Source: a bacterium | GTDB lineage: Bacteria > Campylobacterota > Campylobacteria > Campylobacterales > Arcobacteraceae | Direction of reading: 5' to 3' | Assembly (NCBI GenBank): GCA_018816105.1 | Contig: JAHIWE010000143.1 | Coordinates: forward strand, 1 to 60,233 | DNA: 60,233 nucleotides | Part shown: positions 26,629 through 34,440 of the stretch, one piece after another | Layout of the letters: every line of letters starts with the position of its first letter | How positions within the stretch are numbered: the first letter of the stretch is position 1 | The notes under the pieces: model-generated | Told to the model about the DNA's origin: nothing | Database searches by the model: none | What the model saw: only the letters and a program-made list of their open reading frames with translations | Made by a program: the position numbers and the translations under genes

Positions 26629-27492
26629 ATGAATAAGCTTAAACAAAAACTAAATGACTTTAATGAACTAGTAATGTTCAAACACTCGATTTTTTCACTG
26701 CCTTTTATTTTCATAGCAATGATAGTAGCAGCAAATGGCTGGTTTGGTATCAAACTATTTGTACTTGGAATTCTAGCGGCGTTGACTGCCAGAAATTTTG
26801 CCATGGGATTTAATAGATATATGGATAGAGATATTGATGCTTTAAATCCAAGAACAATCAATAGACCAAATGTAGATGGAAGAATCTCAGCATCTCAAAT
26901 GCTACTTTTTACAATAGGAAATGCCTTAGGATTTATCCTTGTAGCGTATTTTGTAAATGACTTGGCATTGATACTATCTTTACCTATTTTATTTGTAATT
27001 GGTTCATACTCATATTTCAAAAGATTTTCATATTTGGCCCATGTAATACTAGGCGTTTCACTAGCATTAGCTCCAATTGCAGGAGTTGTAGCTGTTAGTG
27101 AAACTATAACATTTTGGTCAGTATTATTAAGTATTGGAGTTATGTTTTGGGTAGCTGGATTTGATTTACTATATTCACTTCAAGATATAGAAGTAGATAA
27201 ACAACTAGGACTTCACTCAATTCCATCTAAATTTGGAGTTGAGAAAACAATGATGTTATCAAAAATATTTCATGCTCTAACAGTTGTTTTCTGGCTTTTA
27301 TTTGTAATATTTTCAGGAAGCTCATATTTCGCATATTTAGCTGTATTAATAAGTGCCTTGATGTTAAGCTATGAACACTACTTAGTAAATAAAGATTTCA
27401 AAAAAATAGATAAAGCATTTTTTACAGTAAATGGATATCTAGGAATAATATTTTTAATCTTAATTATCATTGATAAATTTTCTAAAATTTAG
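26629..27492 (+). CDS. mqnP: UbiA-family polyprenyltransferase, probably MqnP of the futalosine route
   Basis: An integral membrane prenyltransferase (287 residues, 8-9 helices). The two Asp-rich Mg-diphosphate motifs are NFAMGFNRYMDRDIDA (about residues 57-72) and DLLYSLQDIEVDKQLG (about 180-195). UbiA enzymes of Campylobacterota without the classical men genes are thought to act as MqnP in menaquinone synthesis; a 4-hydroxybenzoate prenyltransferase cannot be excluded. I choose the ATG at 26629; a TTG two codons upstream (26623) is in frame but not better supported. There is no clear ribosome binding site. Confidence 0.8.
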   Translation: MNKLKQKLNDFNELVMFKHSIFSLPFIFIAMIVAANGWFGIKLFVLGILAALTARNFAMGFNRYMDRDIDALNPRTINRPNVDGRISASQMLLFTIGNALGFILVAYFVNDLALILSLPILFVIGSYSYFKRFSYLAHVILGVSLALAPIAGVVAVSETITFWSVLLSIGVMFWVAGFDLLYSLQDIEVDKQLGLHSIPSKFGVEKTMMLSKIFHALTVVFWLLFVIFSGSSYFAYLAVLISALMLSYEHYLVNKDFKKIDKAFFTVNGYLGIIFLILIIIDKFSKI

Positions 27493-27529
27493 ATTAAGTT
27501 TATCTATGATAAAATTCCAATCTTAAAAC

Positions 27530-27606
27530 GCGTCTGTGGCTCAACTGGATAGAGCACTGGGTTTCGGCCCCGGCGGTTGTAGGTTCGAATCCTACCAGGC
27601 GTACCA
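27530..27606 (+). tRNA. tRNA-Arg, anticodon UCG
   Basis: A complete 77-base cloverleaf with encoded CCA (27604-27606). Acceptor GCGTCTG pairs with CAGGCGT with G-U at 1:72 and 4:69. The D arm is GCTC/GAGC, the anticodon stem is CTGGG/CCCGG around loop TTTCGGC (anticodon TCG), and the T arm is GTAGG-TTCGAAT-CCTAC. TATGAT at 27505-27510 is a likely -10 box and a strong terminator follows. It reads CGN Arg codons. Confidence 0.95.
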
Positions 27607-27610
27607 CTTC

Positions 27611-27660
27611 AAAAGCTCGATATAATGGCTCCTCTAGAGTTTTTATATCGGGCTTTTTTT
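27611..27660 (+). terminator. Terminator of the tRNA-Arg gene
   Basis: A long stem, AAAGCTCGATATAA (27612-27625) with TTATATCGGGCTTT (27643-27656, one G-U pair), runs into a T tract ending at 27660. Confidence 0.9.
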
Positions 27661-27794
27661 ATATCTAAAATAAACTCTGAAATTCTAAGATATATTTTGT
27701 TTATAAATTATCAAAAAAATTAAAATAAAAATAGACTTATGAAAAAGTAAATGTAATATAAGAGAGTTTAAAATATTATATATAAATAATTTGA

Positions 27795-27811
27795 ACTCTA
27801 TTGCATAGAGT
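27795..27811. promoter_or_regulatory. Interrupted palindrome upstream of the pilus-like operon
   Basis: ACTCTAT-TGC-ATAGAGT is a perfect 7-bp inverted repeat with a 3-base spacer. It lies in the 307-base AT-rich gap 27661-27967, which otherwise contains only a weak TAGAAT -10 candidate (27925-27930) and AAGGA before the first pilin-like gene. It could be an operator for the operon; no regulator is identified. Confidence 0.35.
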
Positions 27812-27967
27812 AATAAAAGCTTTTATAGTGTGAAATCTAAGATAAAATAATTTAATATTTAAGTAATAATAGCAATAATTAAATGATAATATTCTTTTAA
27901 CTTTATTTTTAATAATTTTTGTGCTAGAATAAAAATCGAGTTAGAATATCTCTACTTAAGGAAAAAA

Positions 27968-28534
27968 ATGCCATATCTTGTCTCTTCTATAATAGCAGTT
28001 GTATCAGCAATGGTTATAATGTTTACAAGATATGAGGCGGATGATAGTACTATCACAGCAGAGCTTGATAGAATGAAGTCTATGTTTGTATCAGTTGATG
28101 GCTTTGTAAATACTTATGTTGAGTCAGGTGGAGATTTGACAATTGTTAACTTTGAAGAGTTGTATGATGCTGGTATTTTGCTGGGGAATATAAGACAAAG
28201 TGCTGTAGGAGCCACAGATAAAGAACTTGACTCTGATGGAAGTGGTTTCGCATCGACACTTACTTTTCCTGGGAGTACGGTAATTTGGCAATTAATACCA
28301 AATAAGGATGATAGTAGTTCTTATAAGGTATTAGTTGATATGACAAAAAATTCAACACTATTATCTAAGGGAACATTTGCAGAGAGTTTTTCAGGTAGAG
28401 AATATTGTGAAAAAATATTATTTGGAACATTTCAAACAAAAGGAAAAACTTATGATGCAACAGCTGGATCAGAGGATTTCAAAGAGGATGGTACAAATAA
28501 AGATGGGTTTTTTGTCTGTATAGTTTATAAATAA
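27968..28534 (+). CDS. Leaderless type IV pilin-like protein, small Cys-loop subunit
   Basis: A 188-residue protein that starts directly at a hydrophobic helix (MPYLVSSIIAVVSAMVIMF) and then has a globular polar domain. The C-terminal part has one Cys pair, C147 and C184, 36 residues apart, like the disulfide-bonded D-region of type IV pilins. The start has AAGGA (27958-27962) and no in-frame start exists upstream, so there is no basic prepilin leader and no Gly/Glu5 processing site. The N-terminus matches that of the next gene (MPxL, AM, MF at the same positions), so the two are paralogs. Context with secretin, ATPase and platform genes supports a pilin role, but this is inference. Confidence 0.6.
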   Translation: MPYLVSSIIAVVSAMVIMFTRYEADDSTITAELDRMKSMFVSVDGFVNTYVESGGDLTIVNFEELYDAGILLGNIRQSAVGATDKELDSDGSGFASTLTFPGSTVIWQLIPNKDDSSSYKVLVDMTKNSTLLSKGTFAESFSGREYCEKILFGTFQTKGKTYDATAGSEDFKEDGTNKDGFFVCIVYK

Positions 28535-28565
28535 CTATTTGGGTATAACTAAATAAAAGTTGTAG

Positions 28566-28571
28566 TATAAT
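28566..28571 (+). promoter_or_regulatory. -10 element (TATAAT) of the main pilin-like gene
   Basis: A perfect TATAAT lies 45 bases before the ATG at 28616 in the 81-base gap between the two pilin-like genes, and AAAAAGGAT (28601-28609) is the ribosome binding site. Together with the terminator-like hairpin after the gene, this suggests high separate expression of the 28616 gene. Confidence 0.5.
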
Positions 28572-28615
28572 GCGATTCAGAATCGAAATTTAAATTCAAA
28601 AAAAAGGATGTAAGA

Positions 28616-29296
28616 ATGCCACAGTTGATAGCAATGGTAATAGTAGTAGTTGGAGCAATGATTTATATGTTCCAAACATTTGGTGGTACAGGTGATAAAA
28701 TTGAGAGTGTTGCAATTAAAGCAAGTGTTATCACAGAAATTAATAACATAAAAGATGGAATTAAGATCGCAGCTAAAGCTGGAATGATTGAAAAAGTAGC
28801 AAGTTCATCAACCGACGCAGTAACAAAGTTAGAAGGTTTAGCGGAAATGGGATATTTTGCTGAACAAATAAATGATCAACTAAATTTAGATGGTGATACA
28901 GGTACAGATAAAGTTAATGTGTATGATGCTATTTCTTTTGGTGGAACAAAAGGTACAGCTCCTGTGGGAGAAGATGCTGATACAGATACAAGTGATATGA
29001 AAATTTCATTAGCAACACTAAAAGGTCATATCCCAGGCATTTATGTGAATTTAGGGGATGGTGCACTTAAAGATAATGCAGCCTTTATTGAAGCTCAAAT
29101 AGCGAATGACTTACAAGGTATTGCACATATTGATAGAGCTGCAGTATCTGCAACAACTGGGGCTGATGCTATAATTACTACAGGTGTTTTACAAAGAGTT
29201 CCTCAAGATACTGCTACTGGTGGAACAGGGACAAATAGTGATGGTAAATTTATTATTTATTTCACGGATTTTGGTACTGATGAGTTAGTTAGATAA
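28616..29296 (+). CDS. Leaderless pilin-like protein, candidate major subunit
   Basis: A 226-residue protein: hydrophobic helix at the very N-terminus (MPQLIAMVIVVVGAMIYMFQ), then FGGTGDKIESVAIKASVITE continuing the helix, then a Gly/Asp/Thr-rich globular domain with no Cys. There is no signal peptide or prepilin cleavage site, and in-frame upstream sequence contains no start codon back to a stop at 28568-28570. If Met1 is removed by aminopeptidase, Pro becomes residue 1. Own promoter, a good ribosome binding site and a following 14-bp hairpin are what one expects for an abundant structural subunit. Its identity as the major pilin is inferred. Confidence 0.6.
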   Translation: MPQLIAMVIVVVGAMIYMFQTFGGTGDKIESVAIKASVITEINNIKDGIKIAAKAGMIEKVASSSTDAVTKLEGLAEMGYFAEQINDQLNLDGDTGTDKVNVYDAISFGGTKGTAPVGEDADTDTSDMKISLATLKGHIPGIYVNLGDGALKDNAAFIEAQIANDLQGIAHIDRAAVSATTGADAIITTGVLQRVPQDTATGGTGTNSDGKFIIYFTDFGTDELVR

Positions 29297-29338
29297 ATAT
29301 TAGACATTTAGGCTTTAAAGCCTAGATGGTTAATTTTG

Positions 29339-29382
29339 AAAACAAAAACTAAGTGCTAATTCTAGTATTTAGTTTTTGTTTT
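29339..29382 (+). terminator. Strong stem-loop after the main pilin-like gene (terminator or attenuator)
   Basis: AAAACAAAAACTAA (29339-29352) and TTAGTTTTTGTTTT (29369-29382) form a perfect 14-bp stem with a 16-base loop. Just upstream is the perfect palindrome TAGGCTTTAAAGCCTA (29309-29324). Partial termination here would make the pilin-like protein far more abundant than the machine proteins encoded downstream. Confidence 0.65.
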
Positions 29383-29406
29383 ATAAAAAAGAAAGGTACA
29401 TTTTAA

Positions 29407-30171
29407 ATGTTAGGAAATATATGGCTACCCTCAGTTCTTATTGTTACAGCTATATTTTCAGCAGGTGCTTTGTACAAATCTTTTAGTGATATTCAAGAAG
29501 TAAAACAAATACAAGAAAATTATGAAATAGTTTCAGAAATCAAAATACTATTAGCAAAACAATATAACAAAAATCCCCAAGATATTACAAGAGATGAAAT
29601 AATTGCCCACTTACCAAGTGGTGGAAATTGGGAAAAGGTTTTATTACTTGATAGAAATAAAGATAGTAATTTATCAAATAAAGAGTTAGTAAATGAAGAT
29701 GGAAATTTTGAGATAAATGAAGATGAAAAGTTAAAGCTTTTAGCATTGAAATCAAAATTAAAAAATATTACAGATGTAAGTTCTATTACAGTTGATTCAA
29801 ATAAAAAATATACTTTTAAATCAGGTGAATTAGAAAAGAATATAGTTTTAAATGACATAGAAATAGAAAAAAGTTTAGATAGAGCTGTACATTTTTTGGG
29901 AGTTGAAATATTGTATTCAGGGGTTACATCTCCTACTTCCTCATTTTTAGACACTAAATTGAGTGATATTATAAATGAATTTACTCCATATGATACTATG
30001 TATCAAGACTTTAGAACTGCAGCTGAAATATCAGCTAATACTGTTTTAGACGATAGTGAGACATTGAAAAGAAAAAAACTTTATTTCAAAACAAAAATAA
30101 AAGAAAAATTAGAAAAAAATGAAACTGCTATTGAAGCTAGATTATATTTGCTTTTGAAAGATAAGTTATGA
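29407..30171 (+). CDS. Membrane-anchored pilin-like accessory protein with an EF-hand-type loop
   Basis: A 254-residue protein with one N-terminal hydrophobic helix (LPSVLIVTAIFSAGALY, about residues 7-24), then a long polar helix and a globular domain. LDRNKDSNLSNKEL (about residues 77-90) is a textbook EF-hand/dockerin calcium loop, with D, N, D, N, S and E at positions 1, 3, 5, 7, 9 and 12. Calcium sites are known in several type IV pilins and minor pseudopilins, so a minor-pilin role is plausible. No prepilin cleavage site is seen. It overlaps the next gene by 4 bases (ATGA). Confidence 0.55.
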   Translation: MLGNIWLPSVLIVTAIFSAGALYKSFSDIQEVKQIQENYEIVSEIKILLAKQYNKNPQDITRDEIIAHLPSGGNWEKVLLLDRNKDSNLSNKELVNEDGNFEINEDEKLKLLALKSKLKNITDVSSITVDSNKKYTFKSGELEKNIVLNDIEIEKSLDRAVHFLGVEILYSGVTSPTSSFLDTKLSDIINEFTPYDTMYQDFRTAAEISANTVLDDSETLKRKKLYFKTKIKEKLEKNETAIEARLYLLLKDKL

Positions 30172-30905
30172 TTAAAAATATTTTTTTATTAATTTTTAGC
30201 TTTCATATTCTTTATGCGGATTTAACAGATTTTGATACAAGACAAATTGCATTACAAGATATAAAGAAAGTTGTTCAAAATGAAGAATCAATAGCAAGAG
30301 CGTATGAGCAATATATTTTGGATAAATATGATATCCCTTCTAGTATTTCAGTTTTATTCACAGCCACAGGAGATTATTTAGGGGTAAAAACAGATTTTTT
30401 ATCTTCTATACAAGATTTTGATACTAAATTTACATCTTTTAGCTTAAATAATGATAGTTTATCTTATGCTTTAAAAAATACTTTATCAAATGATTCTGCT
30501 TTAAAAGAGTTATATGAAGGTAATACTTTTAGAAAAAAAACATATTTTAGAAATAATAAGATTTATTTTATTCTTGAAGATGCATTTGCAAAGCACCTAT
30601 ATAATTTAATTAAACAAGAAACACAAGGATTACTTAATCCTTGTGTTTCTACAAGTTCTGGGAAAAGTTGTATATATAATAATCATGTATATGTAAAACC
30701 TACATATACATCAGGTATAATCACAGATTTTTTATTAAATTATCATATTGATAAATTTAAGACAGGGCCAATAATAATAACAAGTAATACGGCATATCAT
30801 ATAACAAAAACAGAATTTAATTCTATACCAAAAGGTGCATTACTTTATGATACAACGGGTGCTAAATATGTTAAAACAACTCTTGGAATCGAGGCTTTAA
30901 AATGA
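30168..30905 (+). CDS. Secreted protein of the locus-specific family (N-terminal module A), short form
   Basis: A 245-residue protein with a signal peptide (KNIFLLIFSFHILYAD). Its N-terminal module IKKVVQNEESIARAYEQYIL, followed by a Pro and DYLG about 15-30 residues on, recurs in three other proteins of this locus (30902, 31691, 40026). A Cys pair lies in NPCVSTSSGKSC. The C-terminus ends YVKTTLGIEALK. No known family was recognised. It is translationally coupled on both sides by ATGA overlaps. Confidence 0.6.
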   Translation: MIKNIFLLIFSFHILYADLTDFDTRQIALQDIKKVVQNEESIARAYEQYILDKYDIPSSISVLFTATGDYLGVKTDFLSSIQDFDTKFTSFSLNNDSLSYALKNTLSNDSALKELYEGNTFRKKTYFRNNKIYFILEDAFAKHLYNLIKQETQGLLNPCVSTSSGKSCIYNNHVYVKPTYTSGIITDFLLNYHIDKFKTGPIIITSNTAYHITKTEFNSIPKGALLYDTTGAKYVKTTLGIEALK

Positions 30906-31651
30906 TAAAAATATTATTTTTGATATTTTGTTTATTATCATTAAATGCTCAAGATAGTTTAACAGCTCAAAAACAAAATACTCTTTATGTTCAGAATCTA
31001 ATAGAAACAGAAGAAAATATAGCAAAAATGTTTGAAAAGTATATTTTAACAGAGTTTGCAATACCAACTTTAGATAAGTTATCAACTAATAGTTATTTAG
31101 GAAGTAATTTTTCTACTACAAATAAAATGGGAACAAATATTGCTTTTGAGAATACCTCTACTTTAAGAATTAAATATGCTATAACAAAAGATGAATATAG
31201 AGCAGAAAGAATAAATGGAAATCAGAATTTTTTGGTTTTATTTTATAATAGAGAATTGCATAGAAATTATACTTCTGCATTTGATGATAGTACAGATTTA
31301 GCAAAATCTTATATTCAGATAAGCTTAAAATCTAAAGAAGCACAAACACTTTTTGCTATTCTGAATACTGGTAATACGATTGCAAAAGAATGTGCAAATA
31401 ATCTTACGAATACTTATTGTAATAAAAATAAAAAAACTATCAGATGGTATACTGATAGTTCACAATGGATAGAATATGATAAAATTGATTTTAATAATGG
31501 AAATGTAACAATTAGTAGTTCTGGATTATTAAGCAATTCAAAGTTAAATGATTTAGCTGTGGGTTCTTATATTTTTGTAGAAAACTCAACTAGATATGTA
31601 AAACTAACAAATAATGCTGATGGTAGTTTACAAATATTGAAGGTGGATTAA
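30902..31651 (+). CDS. Secreted protein of the locus-specific family (N-terminal module A), short form
   Basis: A 249-residue protein with a signal peptide (KILFLIFCLLSLNAQD) and the shared module YVQNLIETEENIAKMFEKYI followed by SYLGSNF. A Cys pair (KECANNLTNTYCNKN) sits at about residues 160-172. The C-terminal segment DLAVGSYIFVENSTRYVKLT resembles the end of the previous protein (KGALLYDTTGAKYVKTT), so these two are paralogs over their whole length. The stop (31649-31651) is followed at once, in the same frame, by the next coding region. Confidence 0.6.
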   Translation: MIKILFLIFCLLSLNAQDSLTAQKQNTLYVQNLIETEENIAKMFEKYILTEFAIPTLDKLSTNSYLGSNFSTTNKMGTNIAFENTSTLRIKYAITKDEYRAERINGNQNFLVLFYNRELHRNYTSAFDDSTDLAKSYIQISLKSKEAQTLFAILNTGNTIAKECANNLTNTYCNKNKKTIRWYTDSSQWIEYDKIDFNNGNVTISSSGLLSNSKLNDLAVGSYIFVENSTRYVKLTNNADGSLQILKVD

Positions 31652-31690
31652 ATCAAAACTTTTATAATAATACTAATTTTTATAAACTTA

Positions 31691-34429
31691 ATGTTTGCCA
31701 ATAGTGAAAATTTATCTATGATGAATGCAATAAAAAATGTAATTCAAAAAGAAGAATATATCTCACTAGCAATTAATAAATATATTTTACAAACAGGAAC
31801 TATTCCTAAAAATAATAATGAATTAGATTGGACCAAATTATCAGTTGAAGGTTATTTAGGTTTAAACTTTAATAAAAATAATCCAATTACGGGAGCAGAT
31901 ATAAAAGTAACTTTTGATTCAAAAAATAGTGCTTTTATTCAAGGTGTGTATGAAAATGTAAATAAATATAGTACTGATAATAATTATTTATATAATTTTT
32001 ACATAAATAAAATATTTAGGGTAAATACTATTCCTCCTATAAATATTACAAAGGAAAAATTACTAATTGGTTCACAAGTAACATATAATGACATTCAAAA
32101 AGATATTGTATCTTTAATAAATGAAAATAATAGTGACAAAAGAATAAAACTCTCTTCTCAAAATTGCGAGAGTGGTAAATATTTTTATGAGTTAAGAAAT
32201 TCTAAATTAACTTATAAATATTGTAAAGCTTCAGATATATCAATTGAAGTTTATCAAGAAGCTCCTATTTACTTGGAAGATTGGGAAGATTTACAATATG
32301 TAAGAGGGAATATTGGTGATAAGGCATATGTTAAGAAAAATGGCTCTTGGTATGAATACTACTATCAAGGTGAAACAGCTATAAGGTGGATAGCTTCAGG
32401 TATTGGTGATGCATTAACCGGAGTTAATGATTCTTTGGATTTAGCAGATAGAATTTTATCATATATCCCTGATTCAAAAGATTTAGTCTTTAGACGTGAT
32501 GGTGGGTGTATGCTTGCAAATGGAGATATATTTTGTTGGGGTAATAATCAGTATAAAAAAGCAGGAATTGAATCCTATGGTCAACTAGATAAGACTTTAA
32601 CTCCTAATTATATAAATACTCCTGTAATGTTGAAAGTACAAATAAGTGATATTACTCAAAAAGGAAAAAATTGGTATAACAATCCTTACCGAATTAAATT
32701 TGAAAAAATGTCTATGAATAGTACAAATGTTTGTGGAATATCTCCTATTTTTGATTACTTTGATGGGATTCAGAAAAAATTTGGAGGAGATTTATATTGT
32801 AATGGAAAAATATCATCAAGTTCTTTTGAAGATATGGATATTACAAAAAATGAAACTTCTATTTTAAAGAGAAATATATTTTTTTCAACAGGAAAATCTG
32901 ATGAAATTGAAAATTCAAATGAAATATATTTAAAAGATATAGTTATGGTTGAAGATGCAGTTGCCGTACTTTCCGATGCTGGTAAGATATATACTTATGG
33001 TAGAAATTATCAAGGAGCCTTAGGAATAGGAAAAGATGATTTCTTTTTTAGTCAAAAAGATCCAATTGAAGTAAAAAATAGTGGTCAAGTCTTTAAAAAG
33101 ATATTTGCATTAAGAGATATCAAAGGTTTTGGAGCAATTGATAATAATAATTTATTTTATATTTGGGGAGAAAGACCAAATGGAAAAGTTTATACAGAAC
33201 CTACTATGTTAAATGGTTCAATACAATTTAATCCAGATGCAATTTTTACAAATAGTAAAGACTTTATTCTTAAAGGTGCTAATAATGTATTTTATAGAAC
33301 AGATGGAGATAGAGAATTTAGAGCGTTAACCCAAATACCAAGTACAGCAATTAGTGCATCTATTTATGATAATAATGGGAAAGAACTTTATTTGTATGCA
33401 GATAAAGATTTAGTTTTAAAAGGAAGCACAGAACTTATCACTTGTCGAACTACTACTGGGAGTTTATGCTCAAATAGTACAGAAAATATGATATTTAATA
33501 GTGCATTAAAAGAATTAAATACTACTTCAAATAAAATAAATGGAACTGACTATGCAAATTTTTCAAATGTATCTATTTTTCAATTAGATAATGTAATAAA
33601 AGAATTTTCTGAAGATTTTGAATCAACAGCAACCGGGTGGAGTAATAATACAAGAACTTTGGTTTCTGATAATGGAGATACTACTCAAATTCCCGTAACA
33701 AATTTTTTAGGTAGATTTCCTGTAGTAAATACAAATGGTACACCTTATGTATTAAGCAAAACATTTACTTTTTCTGGTTATGCAAATCATGAAGTGGAAA
33801 TAGAGTTTGATTTTTATGAAATTGATACCTGGGATGGTGAAAGATTTGAAGTATATGCTAATGATGAATTATTAGCTGTAGATCATTTTGTTATGGATGG
33901 ACAACAATTTATCCAAGATAGTAATATAACAGGAGAAAATTTACAAAATAATGTAGGAAGAACAGGTAGTTTTGGAGTAGATGGGGATCAAAGATACCGA
34001 TATAAATTAAAAGCTAAATTGGATTCAAATGGAAAAGTAAAATTGAGACTTGAAACAAAGTATGAAACTGAAGCACCCTATGGAAATTATTGGTCAAATA
34101 TTTATGAAGATGTTGAAAATGAATCTTGGGGAATTGATAATGTACAAATTAAATTAAAAGAGACAAATAAAACATTTGTTTGTGCCATGACTGGAGTGGG
34201 AAGTGCTTCTCAGATGTATTGTTGGGGTGATGTTGCTAGAAGTATACCTATTTTAAGCACTTCTTTATATGATGTAAGTAAAATTACTACTATAAATAAA
34301 TTATTTATTACTCAAGAGGGTGATAAAAAAGCGCAAATGTCATTTGGTGAGTATTATTATGATGGAAAATTGTGGCTAAAATATCCAACTTATATCGGTG
34401 GATTTGATTATGCATTTTATTTTAAATAA
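31691..34429 (+). CDS. Large secreted RCC1-like beta-propeller protein with a jelly-roll insert
   Basis: The first ATG gives 912 residues, but the true start is probably the ATC at 31652: the 13 extra codons complete a signal peptide (IKTFIIILIFINLMFA) and AGGTGG (31641-31646) sits 5 bases before it. The family module follows (IKNVIQKEEYISLAINKYIL, GYLGLNF). RCC1-type blades appear as MLANGDIFCWGNN (about residue 273), VCGISPI with DLYCNGK (347-375), VAVLSDAGKIYTYGRNYQG (423), GAIDNNNLFYIWG (480) and QMYCWGDV (840). Between the last two is a jelly-roll-like domain (EDFESTATGWSNN, about 641-820). The tail KYPTYIGGFDYAFYFK recurs in the 40026 protein. A surface or pilus-tip adhesin, functionally like PilY1, is inferred. 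Confidence 0.65.
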   Translation: MFANSENLSMMNAIKNVIQKEEYISLAINKYILQTGTIPKNNNELDWTKLSVEGYLGLNFNKNNPITGADIKVTFDSKNSAFIQGVYENVNKYSTDNNYLYNFYINKIFRVNTIPPINITKEKLLIGSQVTYNDIQKDIVSLINENNSDKRIKLSSQNCESGKYFYELRNSKLTYKYCKASDISIEVYQEAPIYLEDWEDLQYVRGNIGDKAYVKKNGSWYEYYYQGETAIRWIASGIGDALTGVNDSLDLADRILSYIPDSKDLVFRRDGGCMLANGDIFCWGNNQYKKAGIESYGQLDKTLTPNYINTPVMLKVQISDITQKGKNWYNNPYRIKFEKMSMNSTNVCGISPIFDYFDGIQKKFGGDLYCNGKISSSSFEDMDITKNETSILKRNIFFSTGKSDEIENSNEIYLKDIVMVEDAVAVLSDAGKIYTYGRNYQGALGIGKDDFFFSQKDPIEVKNSGQVFKKIFALRDIKGFGAIDNNNLFYIWGERPNGKVYTEPTMLNGSIQFNPDAIFTNSKDFILKGANNVFYRTDGDREFRALTQIPSTAISASIYDNNGKELYLYADKDLVLKGSTELITCRTTTGSLCSNSTENMIFNSALKELNTTSNKINGTDYANFSNVSIFQLDNVIKEFSEDFESTATGWSNNTRTLVSDNGDTTQIPVTNFLGRFPVVNTNGTPYVLSKTFTFSGYANHEVEIEFDFYEIDTWDGERFEVYANDELLAVDHFVMDGQQFIQDSNITGENLQNNVGRTGSFGVDGDQRYRYKLKAKLDSNGKVKLRLETKYETEAPYGNYWSNIYEDVENESWGIDNVQIKLKETNKTFVCAMTGVGSASQMYCWGDVARSIPILSTSLYDVSKITTINKLFITQEGDKKAQMSFGEYYYDGKLWLKYPTYIGGFDYAFYFK

Positions 34430-34440
34430 GGAACTATATA

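Noticed and set aside
29520-29954. Minus-strand 144-codon frame within the pilus-like locus
   Set aside because: Opposite the EF-hand pilin-like gene and rich in Ser/Phe as expected for a shadow frame.
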